From Saprospiraceae bacterium (GTDB lineage: Bacteria; Bacteroidota; Bacteroidia; Chitinophagales; Saprospiraceae): 64,000 nucleotides of DNA. Shown piece by piece: positions 28,101 through 36,814 of the stretch. Numbering within the stretch: position 1 is the stretch's first letter; each line of letters starts with the position of its first letter. The translations under genes were made by a program, and so were the position numbers. The stretch is taken from contig JAHDCU010000008.1 in the NCBI GenBank assembly GCA_020629715.1, positions 182,044 through 246,043 on the forward strand, written 5' to 3'. The notes below the pieces were generated by a model, which saw only the letters and a list, made by a program, of their open reading frames with translations, ran no database searches and had not been told where the DNA came from.

Positions 28101-30669
28101 GCAACTGCCAGATATAGAAGGCGCCGAAGCGCTGATAAGTGTTGAGCAAGGTGATAAAATACTAGATCAAGTATGGTATACCCTCAAAAAATCAGATAAT
28201 AATATAAGCTTATCCAGCTTTGAGGAGTGGGCGCCCAATGTATTTATCCATGTCACGATCATACAGCCCTATGGTCAAGAAAACAATGATCTACCTCTAC
28301 GGATGTATGGTGTAAAACCCATTACTATGAGCCCCAAAGGGCAAGGCCTTAATCCGAAGGTCGATATGCCAGAAGTCATGGAATCACTCAAAGAATATAC
28401 AATCGAAGTGTCAGAAGCCGAAGGGAAAAGTATGGAATATACTTTGGCCGTGGTCGATGAGGGATTACTCAATTTGACCGCTTTTAAGACACCCGATCCT
28501 CATCGTCACTTCAATAGTCCACAGGCATTACGGGTGAAAACTTGGGATGTATATCAGTGGTTGATGGCGTATTTTAAAGGTAACTATGCAGGTATTTTGA
28601 GCATTGGAGGTGATGATGCCTATGAGGCGGATGAGATTATAGAAGCCAATAGATTCAAATCGGTGGTTACACATTATGGGCCGTTTAAGTTGGCGGCTGG
28701 TTCAAAGCAAAGTCATGTTTTAAAAGTGCCTCAATACATCGGAAAGCTGAGAGTCATGCTTGTGGCTTGTAATGAGCGATCCTTTGGCAAATTGGAAACG
28801 AGTGCATTGGTCAAAAACCCTTTGATGGTACAATCACAACTGCCGCGTACGCTGAATGTACGAGACGAGTTTACGATGCCTGTTACGGTTTTTAAAGATG
28901 ATGCATCGATCAAGGATGTACAGCTTTCGCTACAAACAGATCCAGCTTTCATTGCAGTAGAAAAAAATCAGCAATCCATCAATATGCGAACGGATGATCA
29001 GAGCTTGAGCGGATTCAATCTGAAAGTAAGGGCTCAAGTCGGGGTTACGGATATCGCTTTATCCGCTAATGCAGCAGGTCATCAAGCTGAGGAGGACACA
29101 GAGATTGCTATACAATATCCTAATGCATATGCCACAGATAGCAAGCAGTATGTGATCCGCCCAGGGGAATCCAAAATAATCGAAGTAGAAGCACAAGGAT
29201 TCATCAATGCATTTGAATCAAAATTTCAATTAGGAGGAGCCAAAGTTCCAAGATTGACAAGCTTCAGTGAAAGTCTCTTGATGTATCCATATGGATGTTT
29301 AGAGCAGACGACATCCAAAGCGATGAGCCAGTGGATGTTAGGTAAAATATTCAATCTGGAGCCTGCGAGTGATCGCAAAAGACTTGAAAATCTACAAGCG
29401 GCTGTACTTAAGCTTCGAAGATTTCAAAGATCAGATGGCGCTTTTAAATATTGGAATAGTGGATATTATCATACTTGGGGAGACTTGCATGCGGGATTGT
29501 TTTTGACAGATCTCGTAGCGGAAGGAGATGACTATAATGCCAAAACCATCTTAGATAAATGGACGAGCTACACCTATAGAATTGCTAATGAATGGTCCGC
29601 TCAAAATCTTTCTGGAGATTATGTGAAGAACAGAGAACAATTCATACAAGCATATAGACTATTCGTATTGGCCAAAGCCAATAAACCTGCAAAGTCGGCT
29701 ATGAATAGATTTAAGAAGTCGCAGACCAGTGAAAATCCAATGATCTATTGGTTACTAGCAGGTGCCTATCAGCATGCCGGCTATTATTCTGAAGCGGTCA
29801 AATTGATGGAAAAGGCTGAGAGTATTCAGAAAGGAACGAAGTACAACCATTACGCGGCTAGCTTTGGAAATTCTACCAGAGACTTTGCCCTAGTGATCGA
29901 GGTATTGGCCGCTTTTGATGATTTTCAGGATAAAAAGAATCTCTATTATGATCGTTTTATCAAAGAAATGGATGAACGAAATTATTACAGTACACAGCTC
30001 ATGGCATACAGTTTTAGAGCCGTTTACTTTTACTTTGGAAAGGCTTTGGATATAGCTTCAAAATCGGAGTTTTCGATTATCAAGGATGGAAAAGAAGCCA
30101 TCTACGAAATCCCATCTGCAGAACCGATGGACTACACTCTTGCCAAATTCGATAAGCAAAGTACCGCTATAAGTATCAAAAATACTGGAGATGCAGAGTT
30201 ATATGTTGTTCAGACGGATCGATACATCAGTGATAATTTACGTCAATCTCCAGCTGCCAAAAACCTTAGCCTAAATGTAGAATACCGCAATGCCCGGACA
30301 CAATTAACGGACCTATCGGATATCAAAGTAGGTGATGATCTAGAGATCACGATCAAGCTTAAAAACCTCAGCGCATTATCCGTTGAAAATCTTGCCTTAA
30401 ATGTAAAAATGCCAAGTGGATGGGAACTCAAAAACCCTAGACTTTATGAGTCCGATGTTACGAATAGAAACTATATCCATCAAGATTTTAGAGATGATAG
30501 AGTATACACATTTTTCGAAATGAAAGCAGGCGAATCAAGAACGTATACATTCAAAGCGAAAGCGGCCTTTAAAGGGTCATTTTACCTGCCCTATGTGAGT
30601 TGTGAAAACATGTATAACGATACATACTATGCCAAGTCATCATCAAGTGTCATCACAATCAATGACTAA
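25195..30669 (+). CDS. Bacterial alpha-2-macroglobulin lipoprotein
   Basis: 1824 residues. A lipoprotein signal ends at Cys16 (VVFSC). MG-type beta domains fill the first 900 residues, with the A2M_N type region (FVYTERDVWRPGDTIYMDVML) near residues 585-610. The thioester motif GCLEQ is intact (YPYGCLEQTTSKAMS, about residue 1365-1380), followed by the thioester domain and a CARDB-like C-terminal part. These proteins trap host or foreign proteases at the cell envelope and usually pair with PbpC, which repairs the wall. The stop overlaps the pbpC start by 8 bp, supporting that pairing. Type and length agree with the YfhM group. Confidence 0.93.
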   Translation: MNRLLLFLLVLVVFSCKKDQSSSSSNIRSINTHVTAATQGMISAKDDLVYMFKEELPEMDEADLTQLVRLDPEVKGTVSHSNGVVRFDPETLLKPRTSYRVELRVHDLFPNRYQENIWFEVQTFAQSLDVRERGIEIGAQNEISVEYQIKTADYVEPSNLESIVQTDANAFTVRETGTNTYELMLSYQKSMSKKAYLRMNGAKLGADQKFDFKMDDIDASQFAILSSTRLPYQAEIEIRFSQRIKEGQDLTGLIKVNNKDAEYTIKNNIISIYTAGYNKSAKLAVKIAKGILSDTGMALQSEYTLSFDNEVIKPQVKFAKSGHMVPSQGDFIIPISTKALKALRVHVIEIPQKNVHQYLAWESLSNTSSYGMKRYGRVMHNEVMQLTQGIPDDNGWVAYGIDLSKRVERQPGSIYYVSLEIEPAYVDLDCSANLANKDFESRLPKASFFDTQYNRYRDYYHYDWQKREDPCEIAYYYGMEIPARAFQVCHASIVAKQGAGQASISVRDMYSLKALSGAEVKLFDLQGIAIATKNSDNQGVAKFNDLPRPAVVAQVTHNNKISYLPMSSSQSNPLTDFQVSGGQSTSQNGAFVYTERDVWRPGDTIYMDVMLNKKDQVFPAGLPISVKFYNPQNVLMAKKMQAITADTQLYGFKLSTQSQAKTGVYRALIEIGNIRISKNLRIETIKPNQVDIQYDFENEKDGVVLQSSLKGKMNVDYLTGYPVKDAQVKTLVKVVSIRSPFKDYKDYRFDAHNSYTSGYNFDLSNAKTDAEGMLSFESSQDLKSWNSMLRLGIDSEVNLKGGGVNKIGHRVKVSPFESYIGIKRNQGNGWRNNYIFGDQIVLDLVSLDQEGSQSTKSTKVEYTIEKHVSHWWIDKYRLRNDGHFRNNSKWEQQSKNSISVVAENQIKLNSKDYVRGAYRITCTDTESGHQTRAYFSVYDGRSRIPGAKPFIVEFETDKDSYEVGESVQVQLPDIEGAEALISVEQGDKILDQVWYTLKKSDNNISLSSFEEWAPNVFIHVTIIQPYGQENNDLPLRMYGVKPITMSPKGQGLNPKVDMPEVMESLKEYTIEVSEAEGKSMEYTLAVVDEGLLNLTAFKTPDPHRHFNSPQALRVKTWDVYQWLMAYFKGNYAGILSIGGDDAYEADEIIEANRFKSVVTHYGPFKLAAGSKQSHVLKVPQYIGKLRVMLVACNERSFGKLETSALVKNPLMVQSQLPRTLNVRDEFTMPVTVFKDDASIKDVQLSLQTDPAFIAVEKNQQSINMRTDDQSLSGFNLKVRAQVGVTDIALSANAAGHQAEEDTEIAIQYPNAYATDSKQYVIRPGESKIIEVEAQGFINAFESKFQLGGAKVPRLTSFSESLLMYPYGCLEQTTSKAMSQWMLGKIFNLEPASDRKRLENLQAAVLKLRRFQRSDGAFKYWNSGYYHTWGDLHAGLFLTDLVAEGDDYNAKTILDKWTSYTYRIANEWSAQNLSGDYVKNREQFIQAYRLFVLAKANKPAKSAMNRFKKSQTSENPMIYWLLAGAYQHAGYYSEAVKLMEKAESIQKGTKYNHYAASFGNSTRDFALVIEVLAAFDDFQDKKNLYYDRFIKEMDERNYYSTQLMAYSFRAVYFYFGKALDIASKSEFSIIKDGKEAIYEIPSAEPMDYTLAKFDKQSTAISIKNTGDAELYVVQTDRYISDNLRQSPAAKNLSLNVEYRNARTQLTDLSDIKVGDDLEITIKLKNLSALSVENLALNVKMPSGWELKNPRLYESDVTNRNYIHQDFRDDRVYTFFEMKAGESRTYTFKAKAAFKGSFYLPYVSCENMYNDTYYAKSSSSVITIND

Positions 30670-32902
30670 GTATAAAAGACATATCATTTGCTTGATGTTA
30701 GCATGTTTTATATTGCTCATGTTGATCCCGTTGCCTAGTTATAGGCCAAGCTTTAGTCATGCTATATATGCTGAAAATGGTGCATTATTGTCAGCTCAAG
30801 TATCTTCGGAGGAGCAATGGTGTTTTCCATTAGAGCAAGATATACCGCAGGATCTTGCCACATGTATTGTGCTTTTTGAAGACGAGTATTTTCATTATCA
30901 TTTGGGAGTCAATCCCGTTGCGATCCTCAAAGCTGCAATTGATAATTACAAGCGAGGTCGCGTATTTAGAGGAGCAAGCACCATACCAATGCAGGTCATG
31001 AGAATGAGATCTCGTCATCACAGCAGATCACTATACAATAAGCTATACGAGAGTTTGGCTGCTGTCAAATATTCGATACTCAATAGCAAAAAGGAAGTAC
31101 TCAATGATTGGGCAGAGATGGCGCCCTTTGGAGGCAATACAGTCGGAGTACAAGCAGCAGCACTGCGATATTTTGGTCGTAGTTTGGATAATCTAAGTTG
31201 GAGTGAATATGCCTTACTAGCGGTTTTGCCCAATGGGCCTAACCATGCTAACCTTTCCAAAAATAGGCATCTGCTCAAACAGAAAAGAGATTTTCTGTTG
31301 CGAAAGCTTCAAGACCGAGGTCACTTTGAACTATCAGATTTAACGCTGTATCTGGATGAAGAGTTACCTACCTATGTCAGGTCTATCGAGCAAAATGCTT
31401 TGCATGCGCTACAGTTTGCAAAAGAAAAACAACCCACAAAATATATCCATCGATCAACGATTGATCAAGAGATCCAGCATCGACTGCATGATATCTTGGA
31501 CCAGGAGATCCTTCATCTTCACTCGGATGATATTGGTCATGTCGCAGTCGTAGTCTTGGATGTGAAAAACGATAAATGCGTAGCCTACGCTTCTAATAAG
31601 ACCAATAAAGGGCAAGGATATAACTATATCGATTTAGCACAATCGGCCCGTAGCTATGGTAGTCTTTTGAAGCCATTTTTGTACTTACATGGTCTAGATG
31701 ATGGTCATTTTTTACCAGGTCAGTTGATCGCAGATATTCCAACTTATATCGCAGGCTTTAGCCCAGAAAACTTTGATAAACAGTTTCGCGGTGCTGTACC
31801 GATGGAGCAGATGGTATCGCAATCACTCAACGTACCGGCTGTAAGAATGCTCCATCAAGTTGGCTTGAAGTCTTTTTATAAAGATCTAAGTAAGTATCCA
31901 ATCAGATACTTAAATCGTGGAGCAGACCATTATGGACTCAGTTTAATTCTTGGAGGTGGCGAACTCAACTTATGGGATCTCGCCAATATGTATAAAGGGC
32001 TTTCACGTGATCGTTTATCGTATGAAAATCCATACACTCAATCTCGAATTCTGATTGATGTACAACCAAAAACAATCATAAAGAAGCACAAAGGCCTCAA
32101 TCTCGATTATGTCATGGATGCAATGTCTGATGTCAATCGACCTAGAGAAGAGGCAAACTGGGAGTCCTTTGGTAGTGACCTCAAAGTTGCTTGGAAAACA
32201 GGGACTAGTCATGGTCATAAAGATGCCTGGTCAATAGGTTTCGATGCTGAGTATGCGGTAGCGGTTTGGGTAGGAAATGCAGATGGATCAGGTAGACATC
32301 ACTTGACAGGAGTCCGCAGAGCCGCTCCTATAATGTTTAAAGTATTTCGAGCATTGGATAAGCACAGTTGGTTTCCTGTTTTGCCTCCAAAAGGAGTACG
32401 AGTAGAAGTTTGTTCTGAAAGTGGTAAGCTCCGAGGACAACATTGTTGCCATAGCGAAACGAAGTTGGTAGCATCCAGCTCTCATCGCTATGCAACTTGT
32501 ACTCATCACGAAAAAAGTAAAGATGTAGTGGCAGAAGAATCTTGTAAATATACTTTTCAATTGCCACCACATATGGAATATTATCACCGCAGATTTCACG
32601 GCAATCATCAAAAGGATAGAAAGCGAGCCAATGAGTTTGCAAGCATTATATATCCAGAAAAAGACCTCAAAGTCTTTCTACCGAAAGAGTCTAAGGGTCA
32701 TAGAAAAGATATGGTTGCTAGAGCACATCAAGGCGCAGATGCTAAGCTATATTGGTACCTAAATGATACTTGGATCGAGACAACGGAAGGTACCCAACAT
32801 GAACTTCCTCTCTCGCTAGAAGTTGGTCAATACGAGCTCACCGTCATCGACGAATCAGGCAATCGAGATGAACGAAGTTTTGAAGTGATTGGGGTGGAAT
32901 AG
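30662..32902 (+). CDS. pbpC: Penicillin-binding protein 1C (bifunctional peptidoglycan synthase)
   Basis: 746 residues from ATG 30662, which overlaps the macroglobulin stop (ATGACTAA); a non-ATG start 60 bp upstream is less likely. One membrane helix (residues 8-24) is followed by a GT51 glycosyltransferase domain (EDEYFHYHLGV, GASTIPMQVMR, catalytic Glu near 72) and a transpeptidase domain with SLLK (about residue 334), SLN and KTGTS (about 512). The C-terminus is a BiPBP_C domain (LKVFLPKES...AKLYWYLNDTWIETTEG...GQYELTVIDESGN). It polymerises and cross-links peptidoglycan and works with the macroglobulin next door. Confidence 0.95.
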   Translation: MTKYKRHIICLMLACFILLMLIPLPSYRPSFSHAIYAENGALLSAQVSSEEQWCFPLEQDIPQDLATCIVLFEDEYFHYHLGVNPVAILKAAIDNYKRGRVFRGASTIPMQVMRMRSRHHSRSLYNKLYESLAAVKYSILNSKKEVLNDWAEMAPFGGNTVGVQAAALRYFGRSLDNLSWSEYALLAVLPNGPNHANLSKNRHLLKQKRDFLLRKLQDRGHFELSDLTLYLDEELPTYVRSIEQNALHALQFAKEKQPTKYIHRSTIDQEIQHRLHDILDQEILHLHSDDIGHVAVVVLDVKNDKCVAYASNKTNKGQGYNYIDLAQSARSYGSLLKPFLYLHGLDDGHFLPGQLIADIPTYIAGFSPENFDKQFRGAVPMEQMVSQSLNVPAVRMLHQVGLKSFYKDLSKYPIRYLNRGADHYGLSLILGGGELNLWDLANMYKGLSRDRLSYENPYTQSRILIDVQPKTIIKKHKGLNLDYVMDAMSDVNRPREEANWESFGSDLKVAWKTGTSHGHKDAWSIGFDAEYAVAVWVGNADGSGRHHLTGVRRAAPIMFKVFRALDKHSWFPVLPPKGVRVEVCSESGKLRGQHCCHSETKLVASSSHRYATCTHHEKSKDVVAEESCKYTFQLPPHMEYYHRRFHGNHQKDRKRANEFASIIYPEKDLKVFLPKESKGHRKDMVARAHQGADAKLYWYLNDTWIETTEGTQHELPLSLEVGQYELTVIDESGNRDERSFEVIGVE

Positions 32903-32908
32903 TAGTGA

Positions 32909-32965
32909 AATCCGAAAATATCGCCTAATATTCGGATTATAATCATAATAATAGGCGATATTTTA
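32909..32965. terminator. Two overlapping hairpins between convergent pbpC and uvrA
   Basis: AATCCGAA (32909-32916) can pair with TTCGGATT (32931-32938), and AATATCGCCTA (32917-32927) with TAGGCGATATT (32952-32962), which is followed by TT. The two stems interlock, so they cannot form together without a pseudoknot. They probably act as a terminator for pbpC, and, on the other strand, for uvrA. Confidence 0.5.
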
Positions 32966-33022
32966 TGATTAGAGAGCTTTAAAGCTTTACTTCTACTATC
33001 AGCTAATAATTAAAATTGTGCC

Positions 33023-35860
33023 TTATGACTTCACTAATTTATCTTTCAAAAAGTCCTTGGTTACGGATTTTTTAGCCTTCGTAATACCTTCAGGTGGGCC
33101 TTGATAAAGTAATTGACCACCTTCGATACCACCAACTGGACCGAGATCTATCAACCAGTCGGCACTTTTGATAACATCAAGATTGTGCTCTACAATGAGG
33201 ACGGTATGTCCATGCTCTACTAGCGCATTCATGGCATCCATGAGTTTGAGAATATCATGAAAATGGAGTCCTGTGGTAGGCTCATCAAAAATGAAAAAGA
33301 TATGGCTCGATTTATTTTGGGTATTGAGATAAGAGGCCAGTTTAACCCGCTGAGCTTCACCACCAGAGAGGGTAGAGGATGCTTGACCTAGTTTGACATA
33401 TCCAAGGCCTACATCGTACAATGGCTTGATTTTCCCGATAATATCACTATGATTTTCAAAGAAAACCATGGCTTCGTCTATACTCATGTCGAGGACATCA
33501 AAGATCGATTTTCCTTGGTATTCGACTTCAATCACCTCTTGCTTAAATCGCTTACCGTGGCAATCTTCGCATTGAAGTTTTACATCCGCTAAGAATTGCA
33601 TTTCTACGGTTACTTCACCTTCGCCTTTGCAGTTTTCACATCGACCACCTTCAACATTGAATGAGAAGTGCTTGGGCTGGAATCCTCTGATCTTGGATAA
33701 CTGTTGATCTGCATATAATTTTCGTATGCTATCATATGCCTTTACATACGTTACAGGATTGGAACGAGATGATTTTCCTATTGGAGATTGATTAATCAAT
33801 TCTACAGCAGTGATCATTTTAAGATCCCCAACTAGACCATCAAAAGATCCTGTTTTGGTGACGAAGGGTTCTCCGATTTCTTTTTTCAAAGCAGGATAGA
33901 GGATATGCTTGACTAATGTCGTTTTTCCTGATCCTGATACACCTGACACTACAGAGAGACTATTCAAAGGAATGTCAACCGAAATATTTTTAAGGTTGTG
34001 CTGAGATGCACCTTGTATAGTGATTTTATTGGCAGAGGTACGACGTATTGATGGTACAGGTATCTCCAATTGACCATGTAGATACTGAGCTGTCAAACTG
34101 GTCTTAATGCTCTTCTTGAGCTGCTTTAATGGTCCATTATACACAAGCTCGCCACCATAAATCCCTGCTCTTGGACCAATGTCTATGATCTGATCAGCAT
34201 TATTGATCACATCTTCTTCGTGCTCTACAACGATCACGGTATTTCCTAGGTCTCTCAGTTTTTTGAGAACTGATACGAGCTTAGTCGTATCTTTTGGGTG
34301 AAGGCCTATACTCGGCTCATCAAGAATATAGAGTGAGTTTGTGAGATTACTACCTAAGGTTCGGGTTAGATTGATTCTTTGTGTCTCACCGCCAGATAGA
34401 GTAGAGGAGAGGCGATCAAGCGTAAGATATCCCAGTCCAACATCCAGCATGGTAGAAATCCGATTTCTCACTTCGTAAATGATACGTTTCGCTACTTCAG
34501 CATCATATTTAGAAAGCTTAAGCTTTGCAAAGGTGGCATCCAATTGATCTATTGGTATATTAACCAGTTGATTAATACTAATGCCATCTATTTTGACATA
34601 AAGTGCTTCTTCTCGGAGTCGTGCACCTTTACATTTTGGACATTTGGTACGACCGCGATACCGAGCCAGCATGACTCGATTTTGGATCTTGTACGTCTTT
34701 TCTTCTAACTCTTGAAAGTACTCGTCGATTCCCCAAAAATATTCATTACCAGACCATACGAGATCTTGTTGAGCTTCTGATAAATCTTCATATGGTCTAT
34801 GCACAGGGAAGTCAAACTTATGCGCATTGGTCAATAGCCGCTGCAGCCACTGATTGCCTTTTTCTCCCTTCCAACAAAGGATGGCACCTTCGTAAAGTGA
34901 TAGTTTTTTGTTTGGAATAACCTTATCTGGATCGATCCCTAATACTCTTCCATATCCTTCACATTTAGGACAAGCACCGTAGGGATTATTGTAATTAAAG
35001 AGCTGATGAGAAGGCTCTATAAATTGGATACCATCTAACTCAAATCTATTATTGAAGTTTTTAGTTTTTTCTCCTGGTACTCTTAGGATACATTCACCTT
35101 CAGACTCAGAAAATGCCGTCAGCACTGAATCTGCGATTCGCTTGAGGTTTTCTTCATCATCGTTGACAACAAATCGATCGATTAGTACTTCGACTTTCTT
35201 TTTGAGTTTTCTCGAGTCTTGGGTCAACTTAATAGTCTTCTGTTCTATGACTTCCTCTATATATTGGGTATCTCCATCAATCAGAACTCTGGTATATCCC
35301 TTTTGTAAGAGTAACTCTAGGTCTTGTTGGATGGTCCTTTCATACTTTTTCTGAATAGGAATAGTTAAAAATATTTTCGTGCCTATGTCCAATCCCTTGA
35401 CATAATCTATCACATCTCGTACCTCATGTTTTTTGACAACTTTACCTGATACTGGAGAGTAGGTTTTTCCGATGCGAGCATATAGTAGCCTCAAATAGTC
35501 ATAAATCTCAGTCAATGATCCTACCGTAGATCGAGCATTGCTTGTAGTAACTTTTTGTTCAATAGCTATGGCGGGACATATGCCTTTGATAAAGTCTACT
35601 TCAGGTTTTTTCATCCTATTGAGAAACTGTCGAGCATAGCTTGATAGACTTTCGACATAGCGACGCTGACCTTCGGCATATAAAGTATCCATGATCAGAG
35701 AAGACTTTCCCGATCCTGATAATCCGGTCACAACAACTAGTTTTCCTTTTGGTATTAGCAATTCAATATCCTTCAGATTATTGGATCTGGCACCTTTAAT
35801 GTGGATATGATTGACCAAATCTTTTGGATTATCTAGTACCGCAGTATTCGTCTTTGTCAT
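33023..35860 (-). CDS. uvrA: Excinuclease ABC subunit A
   Basis: 945 residues, the usual length. It is the damage-recognising ATPase of nucleotide excision repair. Two ABC modules are seen: GLSGSGKSS (residues 46-54) and GVSGSGKTT (near 640), with signature LSGGETQR and LSGGEAQR and Walker B YILDEPS and FIFDEPT. Zinc-finger cysteine pairs occur at CPKCEGYG, CPKCKG, CENCKGEG and CEDCHGKR. The ATG is 35860 and no upstream gene shares the strand. No SOS box could be confirmed by eye in the 321-bp gap to the sigma factor gene. Confidence 0.97.
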   Translation of the reverse strand: MTKTNTAVLDNPKDLVNHIHIKGARSNNLKDIELLIPKGKLVVVTGLSGSGKSSLIMDTLYAEGQRRYVESLSSYARQFLNRMKKPEVDFIKGICPAIAIEQKVTTSNARSTVGSLTEIYDYLRLLYARIGKTYSPVSGKVVKKHEVRDVIDYVKGLDIGTKIFLTIPIQKKYERTIQQDLELLLQKGYTRVLIDGDTQYIEEVIEQKTIKLTQDSRKLKKKVEVLIDRFVVNDDEENLKRIADSVLTAFSESEGECILRVPGEKTKNFNNRFELDGIQFIEPSHQLFNYNNPYGACPKCEGYGRVLGIDPDKVIPNKKLSLYEGAILCWKGEKGNQWLQRLLTNAHKFDFPVHRPYEDLSEAQQDLVWSGNEYFWGIDEYFQELEEKTYKIQNRVMLARYRGRTKCPKCKGARLREEALYVKIDGISINQLVNIPIDQLDATFAKLKLSKYDAEVAKRIIYEVRNRISTMLDVGLGYLTLDRLSSTLSGGETQRINLTRTLGSNLTNSLYILDEPSIGLHPKDTTKLVSVLKKLRDLGNTVIVVEHEEDVINNADQIIDIGPRAGIYGGELVYNGPLKQLKKSIKTSLTAQYLHGQLEIPVPSIRRTSANKITIQGASQHNLKNISVDIPLNSLSVVSGVSGSGKTTLVKHILYPALKKEIGEPFVTKTGSFDGLVGDLKMITAVELINQSPIGKSSRSNPVTYVKAYDSIRKLYADQQLSKIRGFQPKHFSFNVEGGRCENCKGEGEVTVEMQFLADVKLQCEDCHGKRFKQEVIEVEYQGKSIFDVLDMSIDEAMVFFENHSDIIGKIKPLYDVGLGYVKLGQASSTLSGGEAQRVKLASYLNTQNKSSHIFFIFDEPTTGLHFHDILKLMDAMNALVEHGHTVLIVEHNLDVIKSADWLIDLGPVGGIEGGQLLYQGPPEGITKAKKSVTKDFLKDKLVKS

Positions 35861-36181
35861 ATAATGGTTGACTCATTGAGATTAAAGAGTAAAACTACAT
35901 TTTTTACGTATTGTTGACCGCTACTAAAGCGAATAGTTTGTGGCTAATAAAACAGATACTCCACAGATTTGCTGATACCCTGTCTTTGTGGGACTTGCGA
36001 TCATATCAGAAAAATTAAATATGTTTTTTATGAAAATTTTCACTTTCACCCCTTTCATGGTAATGGAAAAGAAGCTATATTTGGTTTTTATCACATCATA
36101 AATAGCTCTTATAGATAGCAGACATTTACACTAAAAAATTTTATTCCGTCGAATATTCGGCATTGATTAAAACTTATAGTT
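35861..36181. other. 321-bp divergent gap between uvrA and the ECF sigma gene
   Basis: Contains TATATTTG at 36076-36083, a perfect -7 box facing the sigma factor gene, with no clear -33 box. No ORF, tRNA or strong hairpin is visible. The uvrA promoter should also be here. Confidence 0.5.
36076..36083 (+). promoter_or_regulatory. Candidate -7 box of the ECF sigma gene
   Basis: TATATTTG matches TAnnTTTG, about 100 bp before the ATG at 36182. The sequence before it is AT-rich, and the -33 element is not clear. Confidence 0.45.
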
Positions 36182-36766
36182 ATGAATGTTACTATGCTTA
36201 AGGATCGAGAGTTAATCATCCAATACTTAGAAGGAAACAATAAATGTTTTGAGGTTTTGTTAAACCGTCATAGAGAAAAGATATATACGTCTATCTATCT
36301 TTTTGTGAAGGATCATGACTTAGCCAACGACATTTTTCAGGATGTTTTTATCAAAATCATAAAAACACTCAAGAAAGGAAAATACAACCATGAAGGTAAA
36401 TTCCTGCAGTGGGCTATGCGCATATCATACAATATGTGTATCGATAACTTTAGACGCTCTAAAAGACGTACTAAAGTAAGTGCTACAGAGACTTTCGACA
36501 TATTCGATATCCTTGAAAGTAAAGACGATAACATGGAGACTACCATGATCAAGTCACAAATGCACAACAGAGTACGTAGTCTTGTTGATCAGCTTCCAGA
36601 AGAACAAAGAGAAGTTGTTATTTTAAGACACTATGCCGATATGAGTTTCAAAGAAATATCACAATTGACTCGTGTAAGTATCAATACTGCTTTGGGTAGA
36701 ATGCGATATGCTTTGATCAATATGAGAAAAATGATAGGTGAAAATGAGCTTATCCTCAACCCATAG
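36182..36766 (+). CDS. ECF-type RNA polymerase sigma-70 factor
   Basis: 194 residues. Region 2 is LLNRHREKIYTSIYLFVKDHDLANDIFQDVFIKII, with WAMRISYNMCIDNFRRSKRR in the core-binding/-10 part. Region 4 is LPEEQREVVILRHYADMSFKEISQLTRVSINTALGRMRYALINMRKMI. No anti-sigma gene follows, and the next gene is on the other strand, so it belongs to the free-standing Bacteroidota ECF group. A potential alternative ATG at 36194 would shorten the protein by four residues. Target promoters are unknown. Confidence 0.93.
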   Translation: MNVTMLKDRELIIQYLEGNNKCFEVLLNRHREKIYTSIYLFVKDHDLANDIFQDVFIKIIKTLKKGKYNHEGKFLQWAMRISYNMCIDNFRRSKRRTKVSATETFDIFDILESKDDNMETTMIKSQMHNRVRSLVDQLPEEQREVVILRHYADMSFKEISQLTRVSINTALGRMRYALINMRKMIGENELILNP

Positions 36767-36814
36767 ATCGATAATAGATCTATACCATCAATAACCTAGA
36801 AAAAAGCGTTGCAA

